Both the position numbers and the translations under genes were made by a program. The notes below the pieces were generated by a model. It was not told where the DNA came from. It made no database searches and worked only from the letters and a program-made list of their open reading frames with translations. A stretch of DNA of 33,308 nucleotides from Ferrovum sp. (GTDB lineage Bacteria; Pseudomonadota; Gammaproteobacteria; Burkholderiales; Ferrovaceae). Shown in pieces: positions 16,423-25,734 of this stretch (positions within the stretch are counted from its first letter, which is position 1; each line of letters opens with the position of its first letter). The stretch spans positions 1 through 33,308 of the forward strand of contig WJXM01000016.1 of the NCBI GenBank assembly GCA_019456405.1, in the 5' to 3' direction.

Positions 16423-17232
16423 CTACTGGCTGCGCAACGGCTCCCCGGCCCGCACGAAATTGAAGGTGCGGGTAATGCGGATCAAATCAGTCTGCGACCG
16501 CATGGTCGCAGTGAAGGGCTGAAAAGGCGCCGCCATGCGCACGATGCGCAGCGCGGCCTGATCCAGTGCAGCGTGCCCGGAGGTACGCCGAATGTCCACG
16601 GAAGCCACCGTTCCATCCGCATTGAGCACGGTTTCCACCCCCACACTCCCGGAGAGCGGCTGGCCCTGTTCGGGCGGTGGATAATTCACGCCACCCACTT
16701 CGGCGACCTTGGTCGTAAAAGACTCTTCGTAGGCCTGCCATTCGCCTTCCCGAGTCCCGGAATCGAGCGTACAGACCCGTTTCCCCGCCCAGGGATCCTG
16801 AACCAACCCGTGGGCCATGCTCAAACTCCGCCAGATAAGCGAAGATGAAGGAACGCCAGGAGGTACGGAGGAGGACTGGGGAACCAAATCTGCCTGCCTC
16901 GAGACGGTCTCTGTGTGTTCGGGAACCGCAGGGATGTCTGAAGCAGGTGCCTGCGGCGCTTGGGCAGGAAGAGGAGGAGCGAAAGGATGTGATTCCCTGG
17001 AAGGTGCAGGGGGCGGCCGGAGAATCGTTGTACGGGTTGGTGGGCCTGCCTCCAAGTCCAGCTCCACGTTCATGGAAAGAAGTGGGGAAGGCACTCGCCA
17101 GGTCATCCCGGAAAGCCTGATCCAGAGTAGAGCCAAACCATGGACCAGGAGAGAAATGATCACGGCCGCGATCCAGGGAGAACGGTAGGAAAAAATACCG
17201 GGAGACAACCCTGTAACCTGCTGAGATTTCAT
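16423..17232 (-). CDS. TonB-family energy-transducer-like protein
   Basis: A 269-residue protein with one N-terminal membrane segment (WIAAVIISLLVHGLALLWI, residues about 20-38). A Pro/Ala/Ser-rich periplasmic linker (residues 60-135) follows. The C-terminal TonB-like domain includes GSVGVETVLNADGTVASVDI, then HAALDQAALRIVRMAAPFQPF and a final RTFNFV strand. It would link inner-membrane proton-motive force to outer-membrane receptors, or act as another periplasm-spanning adaptor. No exbB/exbD is present here. Its ATG overlaps the stop of the RNase gene by 4 bp (ATGA), so it is the last gene of the metH-mpl-RNase-tonB operon. Confidence 0.85.
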   Translation of the reverse strand: MKSQQVTGLSPGIFSYRSPWIAAVIISLLVHGLALLWIRLSGMTWRVPSPLLSMNVELDLEAGPPTRTTILRPPPAPSRESHPFAPPLPAQAPQAPASDIPAVPEHTETVSRQADLVPQSSSVPPGVPSSSLIWRSLSMAHGLVQDPWAGKRVCTLDSGTREGEWQAYEESFTTKVAEVGGVNYPPPEQGQPLSGSVGVETVLNADGTVASVDIRRTSGHAALDQAALRIVRMAAPFQPFTATMRSQTDLIRITRTFNFVRAGEPLRSQ

Positions 17233-19094
17233 GGGATGACCGTCGGTTCCATCGATAAAAGTTCACCCTGCAATTCAATGGCCCACAGATCGATGGATCG
17301 AATGGCCAATTGAACGTCCGTCCCCGCATCCAATGCCGCCGCCCCAGGAATCTTGACCACCAGCGGCAAGCCTTCGATGCGAACCGCGCCTTCTCGCAAC
17401 AGACGCGCGCGACAAGTCGTCACGGCCTCCTGTTCCAGCCAGCGCAGACTCCAATAACGTTCCATCTGCCGCTGAAAATCCTGATAGGCTTCATAGGCCC
17501 GTTCAAAGGACAAACTTTCCTCGCGGAGACGAACCCGATCAGTCACGGCGGGATCCTGCTGCTGGAACAGGCGAATCAGTTGCCACTGATTGACCAGATC
17601 CGGGTAACGGCGCAGGGGAGAACTGCACCAGGCATAATGATTCAACCCCAAGCCCATGTGTGGTGCCGGGTCTACGGACATGCCGGTACGCCCCTGTCCC
17701 TGCACCCGAAATAACCCCAGCCAACCCGCTTCCACCAATTGACCCGCCCAATGACGATTGACCTCGATCATCAATTCCGCCACCAACTCGTCCAACGGCG
17801 CACCCCGTGGACGAGGCTGAATGTCCACATGCTCCCCTTCCACTACGAAACTGTAATCATGGTACTGGGGAGTCGGTCGGTCCCTTGCCCCGCGTGCCTC
17901 CGCCAAACGTTCTGCCAGTGCCCGCAAAATTCTCAGGTCCGCCAGATGAGGGATCTCTTGCCCGCCCAAGCCCAATGCTTCCTCATCCCACCGAGCCTCC
18001 AGTTCATGCAGACGCAAATTGGCCCCAATCCTGACACGCTGAATCAACGAACGCCGTTCCACCACCGCCAAGGTTTCCTTGTGCACACGCAGCAACAAGG
18101 AAAGCGTCGGACGCACCTGACCTTCATCGAGTGAACAACGCGCAATCACTCGTTCCGGCAACATGGAAATTTTACGTCCCGGCATGTACACCGTACTCAA
18201 ACGCGCCCGTGCCTGTTCAGCCATGGCACTGTCAGGACCAAACTGAAGGCCGGGTGCCGCAATGTGAATACCCACTTCCCAATGTGCAGCGTCCACTTCC
18301 CGAATGCTGAACGCATCATCTATTTCTGTGGTAAATGCATCGTCGATACTAAAGGCAGACACTTCATAACAAGGCCAGTCCTGCTCCTCCATCGCTGGAA
18401 AATCCGCATCCGTGGACCAGGGCCCGAAATACTCGAATTCGAAACGTCCTTCGTGCCAGGCCCGACTACCGCCAATGACCCCGCATTGCGCCAACACTTG
18501 AGCAGGAGATCTTTTAAGTGCCGAACTGGCAGCTTCAAGCGTCTTGTACGCCAACGTGTTCTTGTCGGGACGATAGAGCAGGGCAGGGAGTTCGTGCACC
18601 AGCCAATCCGGACAACGTCCCGCCGCCAATGCTTCCAGCGCCTCGGCCTTTTGCTGATCCTGGAGACGACGGCGTTCCAGTCCCGCCAGCGCCGCCTTGA
18701 GCGTTTCCGGCGCAGCCATACGAAAATGACCCCTCTGGCGCCGATGAAAATAAATCGGAGCCGCCTGCAAACGAAACAATACGGCTACCTGCTCCAGCAC
18801 ACTGGGTTCATGCCCCTGGTACTCTCGTGCCAGCGCCGAGAAATGCCATTCCGACTCCGGGGGACAAGCCGACCAGAGCAAGTCGACATCAATCGTTTTT
18901 TGGAGAACTTCGGCCTCCTGCATCAGCACCTTGGGCTCTGGTTGCGTAAAGCGCAGCAGTACCCCCGCACTCTTGATCTTGCTACGTTTACCATGAGGGG
19001 CTTCCACCTGCAGCGTGCTGTCGGATTCTGCCAGGACAGTCCCGAACCTGATTTCCCCACCATCTTCGTACACCACATAACCCATCCTGCGCAC
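17229..19094 (-). CDS. RNase II/RNB-domain exoribonuclease
   Basis: A 621-residue protein with a central RNB domain. The catalytic Asp cluster reads SIDDAFTTEIDDAFSI, followed by HWEVGIHIAAPGLQFG, STVYMPGRKISMLP and, near the end, SSPLRRYPDLVNQWQLIRL. The N-terminus (YVVYEDGGEIRFGTVLAESDSTLQVE) is an OB-like segment that differs from E. coli RNase II. It should degrade single-stranded RNA 3' to 5' in the cytoplasm. The length is close to RNase II (644) rather than RNase R (about 800). It follows mpl by 6 bp and overlaps the tonB-like gene by 4 bp. Confidence 0.9.
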   Translation of the reverse strand: MRRMGYVVYEDGGEIRFGTVLAESDSTLQVEAPHGKRSKIKSAGVLLRFTQPEPKVLMQEAEVLQKTIDVDLLWSACPPESEWHFSALAREYQGHEPSVLEQVAVLFRLQAAPIYFHRRQRGHFRMAAPETLKAALAGLERRRLQDQQKAEALEALAAGRCPDWLVHELPALLYRPDKNTLAYKTLEAASSALKRSPAQVLAQCGVIGGSRAWHEGRFEFEYFGPWSTDADFPAMEEQDWPCYEVSAFSIDDAFTTEIDDAFSIREVDAAHWEVGIHIAAPGLQFGPDSAMAEQARARLSTVYMPGRKISMLPERVIARCSLDEGQVRPTLSLLLRVHKETLAVVERRSLIQRVRIGANLRLHELEARWDEEALGLGGQEIPHLADLRILRALAERLAEARGARDRPTPQYHDYSFVVEGEHVDIQPRPRGAPLDELVAELMIEVNRHWAGQLVEAGWLGLFRVQGQGRTGMSVDPAPHMGLGLNHYAWCSSPLRRYPDLVNQWQLIRLFQQQDPAVTDRVRLREESLSFERAYEAYQDFQRQMERYWSLRWLEQEAVTTCRARLLREGAVRIEGLPLVVKIPGAAALDAGTDVQLAIRSIDLWAIELQGELLSMEPTVIP

Positions 19095-19100
19095 ACTCCC

Positions 19101-20486
19101 TTATGCCAATGCCCGTAACAGGAGGTCATGAACCCCCCCAAAAGCGCCATTACTCATCGTCACGATGGCATCCCCTGCGTTCGCTTCCGCAACCACTGCC
19201 TCCACCAGCGCAGGAAGATGCGTATAAACCTGCGCGCGTGCACCCAAAGGCTGAAGAACCGTTGGCAAATCCCAACCCAGGTGATGGTCGTAGCCGTAGA
19301 CCCGATCTGCCAGATTCAAGCTCTCAGCCAGTTGATCCGACCATACTCCCATCTTCATGGTATTGGAACGCGGCTCGATGAGGGCTAGAATGCGCCCCCC
19401 AGTCGGCCCCAAGCGCCGATGCAGCCCTTGCAGCGTGGTGGCGATGGCCGTGGGATGATGGGCAAAATCATCATAGACGGTCACGCCATTCACCACCCCC
19501 TTGATTTCGAGGCGACGCTTGACGCCCTCGAACCGTTCAAGGGCAAGAATTCCTTCCACCATGGGGATTCCTGCCTGCCGCGCTGCCAGTAAAGCTCCCA
19601 GGGCATTCATCCGGTTATGCTCACCCAACAGGGGCCAATGAGTCGTCTGCGCGCGCATATGTTTGCCTTCCCGTACCGTCAATTGACCCAAGGGATCGCC
19701 AGAGTCCAGAGTCCAGTCTCCCTCCGATCCAAAAGATACTCTGGAAGTCCAGCACCCTCGCTCGAGTACCCGTGCCAACGCCATATCCTGCGCATTCACC
19801 ACGATCATCCCCGAACTCGGCACAATCCGCACCAGATGGTGAAACTGCGTCATGATCGATGCAAGATCCGGAAAAATGTCCGCATGATCATATTCCAGAT
19901 TGTTCAGCAACAGAACCTCGGGACGATAGTGGACAAACTTGGACCGTTTGTCGAAAAAAGCCGTGTCATACTCATCCGCTTCGATCACGAACCACGGACG
20001 TTCTGCGCGTGCCACCCAACCCGGAGTCCAATGCCGGGGCAAGCGCGCCGATACCTCAAAGTTGCTTGGCACACCTCCAATCAAAAACCCCGGATGCAAG
20101 CCCGCAGCCTCCAGCAACCAGGCCACCAATGCCGTGGTGGTGGTCTTGCCATGGGTACCTGCCACAGCGATGACCCGACAGGAATCAAGCACCTGCTGCG
20201 CCAACCATTCGGGCCCGGAAACATAGGGCAGCCCCTGATCCAGAATGGCCTCCATGAGAGGATTGCCACGAGTCACCACATTCCCGACCACAAACAGGTC
20301 CGGTGCCAGAGTGAGTTGTTCTACCCCAAAACCTTCACTCAACTCGATCCCTTGAGCGTGCAACTGGGTACTCATGGGCGGGTAAACTTGTGCATCGCAT
20401 CCCGTGACCCGATGCCCTGCTGCTTTGGCCAGCACGGCTACCCCTCCCATGAAGGTGCCACAAATGCCGAGAATATGGATATGCAT
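19101..20486 (-). CDS. mpl: UDP-N-acetylmuramate:L-alanyl-gamma-D-glutamyl-meso-diaminopimelate ligase
   Basis: Mpl is the cytosolic murein-recycling ligase that attaches recovered tripeptide to UDP-MurNAc. The 461 residues (E. coli 457) start MHIHILGICGTFMGGVAVLA, a Mur-type nucleotide fold. The ATP loop is AVAGTHGKTTTTALVAW, followed by FVIEADEYDTAFFDKRSKF (specific to Mpl within the Mur family), LLLNNLEYDHADIFPD, YDDFAHHPTAI and LIEPRSNTMKMG. It sits 12 bp after metH and 6 bp before the RNase gene in a leftward operon. The frame is complete. Confidence 0.96.
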   Translation of the reverse strand: MHIHILGICGTFMGGVAVLAKAAGHRVTGCDAQVYPPMSTQLHAQGIELSEGFGVEQLTLAPDLFVVGNVVTRGNPLMEAILDQGLPYVSGPEWLAQQVLDSCRVIAVAGTHGKTTTTALVAWLLEAAGLHPGFLIGGVPSNFEVSARLPRHWTPGWVARAERPWFVIEADEYDTAFFDKRSKFVHYRPEVLLLNNLEYDHADIFPDLASIMTQFHHLVRIVPSSGMIVVNAQDMALARVLERGCWTSRVSFGSEGDWTLDSGDPLGQLTVREGKHMRAQTTHWPLLGEHNRMNALGALLAARQAGIPMVEGILALERFEGVKRRLEIKGVVNGVTVYDDFAHHPTAIATTLQGLHRRLGPTGGRILALIEPRSNTMKMGVWSDQLAESLNLADRVYGYDHHLGWDLPTVLQPLGARAQVYTHLPALVEAVVAEANAGDAIVTMSNGAFGGVHDLLLRALA

Positions 20487-20498
20487 GTCGGTGCCCCC

Positions 20499-23400
20499 TC
20501 AACGAGCCGGCGTATAGGCCAGTTGAGGAGCCAGCCAGTATTCCGCCTGGTCTGACGTCCAACCCTTACGCTGGGCATAGTCCTCCACCTGATCACGTCC
20601 GATCTTGCCCACGGCGAAATAGGCGCTGTCCGGATGGGAGAAATAAAACCCGCTCACAGCCGCCGTAGGCAACATGGCATAACTCTCCGTCAGGCTGATC
20701 CCGGTGTGCTCGGTCACCTGCAGAAGATCGAAGAGTGTCCCTTTCTCCGTATGGTCAGGACAGGCCGGGTAGCCCGGCGCAGGGCGAATGCCGCGATAGC
20801 GCTCGGCAATCAACGCGTCATGGGTCAATTTCTCGCCCGCATCATACCCCCACCATTCGCGCCGAACTTGCGCGTGCAATGCCTCGGCAAAAGCTTCTGC
20901 CAGGCGATCTGCCAATGCCTTGAGAAGAATGCTGTTGTAGTCGTCATGCGCCGCCTCGTACTCGGCCAAACGTTCCTCGATTCCCTGTCCGGCGGTAACC
21001 GCAAAAGCCCCGATGTAATCCGCCACTCCCGTCGAGGCAGGCGCCACAAAATCCGCCAAACAGTGATTGTGCCGATCCGCTGGCTTCTCGTTCTGTTGCC
21101 GAAGGTGGTGCAACACAGTGCGCACCGCCGTGCGTGACTCATCCGTATAAATGAGCAGATCGTCTCCATTGGCTGCGGCAGCCGCCGGAAAAAACCCTAC
21201 CACCCCGTGGGCCGTAAGAATTTTTTCCTGGAGCAATTGCGCCAGCAAGGCCTGGGCATCGGCAAAGAGTTGACGGGCCGTTTCTCCCACCACGGAATCT
21301 TCCAGAATGTCTGGATAACGCCCACTCAATTCCCAGGTCTGGAAGAAAGGGGTCCAATCGATGTAGGGAACCAATGTCTCCAGAGGATAATCGCGCAACT
21401 CGCGCACCCCCAGGAAGGTTGGGCGGATTGGGGCTGCGGCCACCCAGTCGAACTTCTGTCCACGTTGCCGTGCCTGCGCCAGGGAGAGAAGGGGCCCGGT
21501 ACCTTTTTTGGCTTCGTGCTGGGTTCGAACCCGCACCATATCGGCCTTGATTTCCTGGATATACGCCTCCTTCAACCCTTCACCGAGAAGTTGGGCACAT
21601 ACGCCCACCGCGCGCGAAGCATCGGGCACATACACCGTCACCCCCTGATAATGGGGTTCGATCTTGACTGCCGTGTGGACGCGCGACGTAGTGGCCCCGC
21701 CAATCAGCAAGGGCAGGGTGAATCCGGTACGCTGCATTTCACGAGCCACATGCGCCATCTCTTCCAGGGAAGGCGTGATCAACCCGGACAACCCGATGAT
21801 GTCCGCCCTTTCTGCGCGAGCCGTTTCCAAAATACGCTCACAGGGCACCATCACCCCCATGTTGATGACTTCAAAGTTGTTGCACTGCAACACAACAGCA
21901 ACGATATTTTTCCCGATATCGTGCACATCTCCTTTGACCGTAGCCAGCAAGATACGCCCCTTGGCCCGAGAACCTGCGCTTTTCTCCGCTTCGATGAAGG
22001 GAATCAGATGGGCTACAGCCTGTTTCATCACCCGCGCCGATTTCACCACCTGGGGCAGGAACATCTTGCCTGCGCCAAACAGATCCCCCACCACGTTCAT
22101 GCCGTCCATCAAGGGGCCTTCAATGACATGAATCGGGCGTTCGGCCACTTGACGCGCTTCTTCCGTATCCTCCACGATGTAGGTGTTGATGCCCTTGACC
22201 AACGCATGGGTCAGACGTTCATGCACAGGTGCCAGGCGCCAGGCCAAGTCTTCCTGAAGAGTTTTGAGACCGGCATCCTTGACCTGAGTGGCAAAAGTCA
22301 CCAGACGTTCACCCGCATCGGGGCGACGGTTGAGAATGACGTCTTCCACATGCGTCAGCAGGTTCGGTTCAATCTCGGCATAAACCCCCAATTGTCCCGC
22401 ATTGACGATGCCCATGGACATTCCAGCCTGCACCGCATGGTACAGGAAAGCCGTATGAATGGCTTCTCGCACCGTTTCGTTGCCGCGAAAAGAGAAACTC
22501 ACGTTGGAAACCCCTCCGCTGACTTTGGCGTAGGGCAGGGTGGCTCGAATCTGGCGCGTGGCCTCTATGAAGTCCACCGCGTAGTTGTCGTGTTCCTCGA
22601 TCCCCGTGGCGACCGCAAAAATATTGGGATCAAACAGGATATCTTCGGGTGGGAAATCCAATGTTTCGGTCAATAAACGGTAGGAACGCGTGCAGATTTC
22701 CACCTTGCGTGCCTGGGTATCTGCCTGGCCCTGTTCATCAAAAGCCATCACGATGGCTGCCGCGCCATAGCGCCGCACCAAGGTGGCACGATGCAAAAAC
22801 TCCTCTTCTCCTTCCTTGAGACTGATGGAGTTGACGATGGACTTGCCCTGCACACATTTCAACCCTGCCTCGATCACGCGCCAATCGGAGGAATCAATCA
22901 TCACCGGGACTTTGGCAATGTCTGGTTCGGAGCCCACCAGATTGAGGAAACGCTGCATGGCCGCAGGCGCATCGAGCATGGCTTCGTCCATGTTGATGTC
23001 GATGATCTGGGCACCACTTTCCACCTGGGTGCGGGCCACCCCCAGTGCCTCGGTGAACTTCCCCGCCAGGATCAGGCGCGCAAAGGCCCGGGATCCCGTC
23101 ACATTGGTGCGCTCCCCGGCATTCACAAAGAGACTGTCTTCCCCGATGTTGAAGGGTTCCAGTCCAGACAGGCGTGTTTCCCGTGGAACATCGGGAATCC
23201 GGCGCGGTGGAAGATCCCGGACCGCCTCGGCAATCGCCCGAATATGGTCAGGGGTCGTACCACAACAGCCCCCCACGATATTGATGAATCCTGATTCAGC
23301 AAACTCCTTGAGCAGTGCCGCTGTTTCTGCAGGGCCTTCATCGTAACCCGATTCGGCCAGAGGATTGGGCAAACCCGCATTGGGATGGGCGCTCACATAC

Positions 23401-24200
23401 GTGTTTGCCACCCGCGCCAATTCTTCGACATAGGGACGCATGAGCGCAGCCCCCAGAGCACAATTCAGACCAATGGAAAGAGGGCGGATATGGGACAGCG
23501 AGTTCCAGAAGGCTTCCGTGGTCTGCCCGGTCAGGGTACGCCCGCTCTGGTCGGTAATGGTCCCGGAAATCATCACGGGCAAACGTTGTCCCATACGCTC
23601 AAAAAAAGATTCAATGGCAAAAAGAGCCGCCTTGGCATTGAGGGTGTCGAACACCGTCTCCACCAATAAAATGTCCACCCCTCCCGCCACCAGAGCTTCG
23701 ATGGCTTCTCCGTAGGAGGCATTCAGCGTATCGAAGTCTACATTGCGGTAGCCTGGATCATTCACATCTGGAGAAATGGAAGCCGTACGGGTGGTCGGCC
23801 CCAGTACGCCCGCCACAAAGCGGGGTTTGGCCGGATTGTGGGCAGTGGCTTCATCGGCCAATCTCCTGGCCATCCGGGCTGCCTCGAGGTTGATTTCAGG
23901 CACCAGATCCGCCATATGGTAATCTGCCATGGAGATTGCATTGGCGTTGAAGGTATTGGTCTCGAGGATATCCGCGCCAGCATCCAGATAGGCCTGATGA
24001 ATCCCCTGAATGATTCGCGGCTGGGTCAGGACCAATAGATCATTGTTTCCCTTCAGATCATGGGGAAAATATTTGAAACGATCCCCTCGGTAATCCTCTT
24101 CACTCAGACGATGCCGCTGGATCATGGTGCCCATGGCCCCATCCAGCATCAGAATACGTTGAGCAAGCAAAGCGCGGAGTTGTGCAGTCGTATCTTTCAT
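20499..24200 (-). CDS. metH: Cobalamin-dependent methionine synthase
   Basis: MetH transfers a methyl group from 5-methyltetrahydrofolate to homocysteine through methylcobalamin. The 1233 residues (E. coli 1227) carry all four modules: the homocysteine domain with zinc cysteines (LNCALGA and [14 protein letters not shown]), the pterin domain ([16 protein letters not shown]), the B12 domain with lower-ligand His ([14 protein letters not shown], residue about 760), and the reactivation domain ([19 protein letters not shown]). I prefer the ATG at 24200 over a GTG at 24209; neither has a strong ribosome site. No cobalamin riboswitch fits in the 40 bp between the porin A terminator and the start. 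It is the first gene of the metH-mpl-RNase-tonB operon. Confidence 0.97.
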   Translation of the reverse strand: MKDTTAQLRALLAQRILMLDGAMGTMIQRHRLSEEDYRGDRFKYFPHDLKGNNDLLVLTQPRIIQGIHQAYLDAGADILETNTFNANAISMADYHMADLVPEINLEAARMARRLADEATAHNPAKPRFVAGVLGPTTRTASISPDVNDPGYRNVDFDTLNASYGEAIEALVAGGVDILLVETVFDTLNAKAALFAIESFFERMGQRLPVMISGTITDQSGRTLTGQTTEAFWNSLSHIRPLSIGLNCALGAALMRPYVEELARVANTYVSAHPNAGLPNPLAESGYDEGPAETAALLKEFAESGFINIVGGCCGTTPDHIRAIAEAVRDLPPRRIPDVPRETRLSGLEPFNIGEDSLFVNAGERTNVTGSRAFARLILAGKFTEALGVARTQVESGAQIIDINMDEAMLDAPAAMQRFLNLVGSEPDIAKVPVMIDSSDWRVIEAGLKCVQGKSIVNSISLKEGEEEFLHRATLVRRYGAAAIVMAFDEQGQADTQARKVEICTRSYRLLTETLDFPPEDILFDPNIFAVATGIEEHDNYAVDFIEATRQIRATLPYAKVSGGVSNVSFSFRGNETVREAIHTAFLYHAVQAGMSMGIVNAGQLGVYAEIEPNLLTHVEDVILNRRPDAGERLVTFATQVKDAGLKTLQEDLAWRLAPVHERLTHALVKGINTYIVEDTEEARQVAERPIHVIEGPLMDGMNVVGDLFGAGKMFLPQVVKSARVMKQAVAHLIPFIEAEKSAGSRAKGRILLATVKGDVHDIGKNIVAVVLQCNNFEVINMGVMVPCERILETARAERADIIGLSGLITPSLEEMAHVAREMQRTGFTLPLLIGGATTSRVHTAVKIEPHYQGVTVYVPDASRAVGVCAQLLGEGLKEAYIQEIKADMVRVRTQHEAKKGTGPLLSLAQARQRGQKFDWVAAAPIRPTFLGVRELRDYPLETLVPYIDWTPFFQTWELSGRYPDILEDSVVGETARQLFADAQALLAQLLQEKILTAHGVVGFFPAAAAANGDDLLIYTDESRTAVRTVLHHLRQQNEKPADRHNHCLADFVAPASTGVADYIGAFAVTAGQGIEERLAEYEAAHDDYNSILLKALADRLAEAFAEALHAQVRREWWGYDAGEKLTHDALIAERYRGIRPAPGYPACPDHTEKGTLFDLLQVTEHTGISLTESYAMLPTAAVSGFYFSHPDSAYFAVGKIGRDQVEDYAQRKGWTSDQAEYWLAPQLAYTPAR

Positions 24201-24234
24201 AAGACGCACAGTCTACCATGCCCGTCAAAGCGAT

Positions 24235-24258
24235 AAAAAGGCACCCCGCAGAGTGCCT
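24235..24258 (-). terminator. Rho-independent terminator after porin A
   Basis: On the minus strand the stem GGCAC...GTGCC is followed by TTTTTATC. It lies about 25 bp beyond the porin A stop and separates porin A from metH. Confidence 0.8.
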
Positions 24259-24280
24259 CTCGGAGCCATCGACGAATTCC

Positions 24281-25558
24281 CTAGAACTTGTAGATGCCTT
24301 GCAACCCGTAGGTGGTCATGGATTGTGAGAGAATTCCATTGGATTCTGCAAACAATCCTTTGTCGGCGCGATCCTCACGAATTTCACCACGCAACTCAAA
24401 CGCCTTGACGGGGGCATACCCGAGGGTCAGGGTGGCTTCGCGCACCGTATTCGGTCCAACCAGCACCCCATAACCGCCCGTATCGATGCCGGTCGCCAGG
24501 GCCGCGCCCGAATTGTCCCGCACTTCTTCCGCCCGGAATGAGACCCGATACTGCTCATTGATCTGATAGTTCAGGTACCCGGCCACCCCCCAGTAAGTTT
24601 CCGTACCCACCTGATTGAGTCCGATGATTTCATTCTGTTGGGACGCATGATCCGCATTCAGGATGAAGGTCAGGGACTGGGTCAGATTGGTGGTGAAAAC
24701 CATGTCCAGCAAGGTGCGATTCCCCGCCCGCGCATTGGCCCCGCCATACGCTGTAAAAGTGTTGGCAGTGAACATGTTGCTGGCATTGACCCCTGCCGTA
24801 GCAGGCGCCAGCACCGTTTCATCCCCAGTATAGATGTCGAAGAGCAGTGACGTATCCTTGGTAAAGGCCTCGTTCACCGCCATTTCCACCGTCTTGGAGG
24901 CTGTCATCCCCGTCACCTGGTCCCAGCCGTTATTTACCCCCATGGTCAGGGTGGTGGCTTCGGTCACGTTGTTGATGGCGCGCAACCCTGTATGGGTAAA
25001 GGGAATCTTTCCAAAGAGGATAGACCGGGTGATATTGGTATCCGCACCGCTGTCGATGTATTCCACCCCGGCCAAGGTGGTATATTTCCCGCCCATCACC
25101 GTCCAGGCATTCTTGGCATACTGCATGAACGCCTGGGTCAAGTCGAAATAGCCCCCGCTGCCTGCGGTGGTGTTGTTGGGATTGAGATTATTGCCGGAAC
25201 AGGCTCCGTAGGAGCAAATGACTCCGGCATTGGAACCCGCCGTCAGATTGACCAACCCACCGATCCCTTCGGTCGGCAGTTTGGAAATCGTAACCGCTGC
25301 CTGATTCAGGGCAAAGGAATTCTTGGTGGTGTCGAATACCTGCACGCTGGGATCCGGCGTTTGTGAGTGCGCCATATAGCCCATGTCCAGATAGCCTTTC
25401 ACTTCGATATTGGCTTTCTTGAACAGTTTGCCTAAACTCATTTCGGGTTCGGCATCCGATTCTTCATCCTTGGCCTGGGACAGGGTACTGGCCCCCAGAC
25501 ACAGGACGGCGGCAAACAGACTGAAATAACTTCGCGGATTTTTGTTGATGAATGTCAT
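24281..25558 (-). CDS. Outer-membrane beta-barrel porin A (BBP2/OmpL-like)
   Basis: A 425-residue exported protein. The signal peptide ends about STLSQA before KDEESDAEPEM. An acidic N-terminal stretch precedes the barrel, which shows KNSFALNQAAVTISK, LTQAFMQYAK, TRSILFGKIPFTHTGLRA, TLTMGVNNGWDQVTG and a final YGLQGIYKF. This motif order matches putative beta-barrel porin-2 (BBP2). A conserved pair of cysteines (CSYGACSGNNLN) suggests a disulphide-bonded loop. It is a close paralogue of porin B on the far side of glnK-amtB. It has its own sigma54 promoter at 25665-25681 and its own terminator. A role in admitting small nitrogen solutes is inferred only from context. Confidence 0.85.
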   Translation of the reverse strand: MTFINKNPRSYFSLFAAVLCLGASTLSQAKDEESDAEPEMSLGKLFKKANIEVKGYLDMGYMAHSQTPDPSVQVFDTTKNSFALNQAAVTISKLPTEGIGGLVNLTAGSNAGVICSYGACSGNNLNPNNTTAGSGGYFDLTQAFMQYAKNAWTVMGGKYTTLAGVEYIDSGADTNITRSILFGKIPFTHTGLRAINNVTEATTLTMGVNNGWDQVTGMTASKTVEMAVNEAFTKDTSLLFDIYTGDETVLAPATAGVNASNMFTANTFTAYGGANARAGNRTLLDMVFTTNLTQSLTFILNADHASQQNEIIGLNQVGTETYWGVAGYLNYQINEQYRVSFRAEEVRDNSGAALATGIDTGGYGVLVGPNTVREATLTLGYAPVKAFELRGEIREDRADKGLFAESNGILSQSMTTYGLQGIYKF

Positions 25559-25664
25559 GGTTTTTCCTCGTCATATTTTTTTGTAGAGATCACGCTAAAA
25601 CGGGTAAAAACCTTTTCCTCCCCCTTCTGCGTTGGGAAAGTATTGACGCACATCAAGATACAAA

Positions 25665-25681
25665 TTGCAACAGTTTTGCCA
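25665..25681 (-). promoter_or_regulatory. Sigma54 promoter of porin A
   Basis: Reading the minus strand, TGGCAAAACTGTTGCAA has GG and GC separated by exactly 10 bp and closely matches TGGCAC-N5-TTGCA. The predicted start near 25655 gives a leader of about 97 nt. It lies directly beyond the amtB terminator. I could not find a convincing NtrC box in the adjacent 3' end of amtB. Confidence 0.75.
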
Positions 25682-25682
25682 T

Positions 25683-25708
25683 AAAAAAAGAGGCACCCGG
25701 AGGTGCCC
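25683..25708 (-). terminator. Rho-independent terminator after amtB
   Basis: Minus-strand stem GGCACC (25702-25707 region) / GGTGCC around a four-base loop, followed by CTTTTTTTAT. It is about 27 bp beyond the amtB stop and directly abuts the porin A promoter. Confidence 0.88.
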
Positions 25709-25734
25709 CAATTCCCTGACGGAGAGAGGAAAGA

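Noticed and set aside
21207-22676. Long plus-strand frame opposite metH
   Set aside because: Shadow of metH; no family resemblance, His- and Gln-rich antisense composition.
24201-24234. Cobalamin or SAM riboswitch before metH
   Set aside because: Only about 40 bp separate the porin A terminator from the start, too short for either aptamer.
25692-25707. GGCACC-CGGA-GGTGCC read as an NtrC box for porin A
   Set aside because: The inner spacing is GCAC-N6-GTGC, one base short, it sits about 40 bp from the start, and the following T-run on the minus strand marks it as the amtB terminator.
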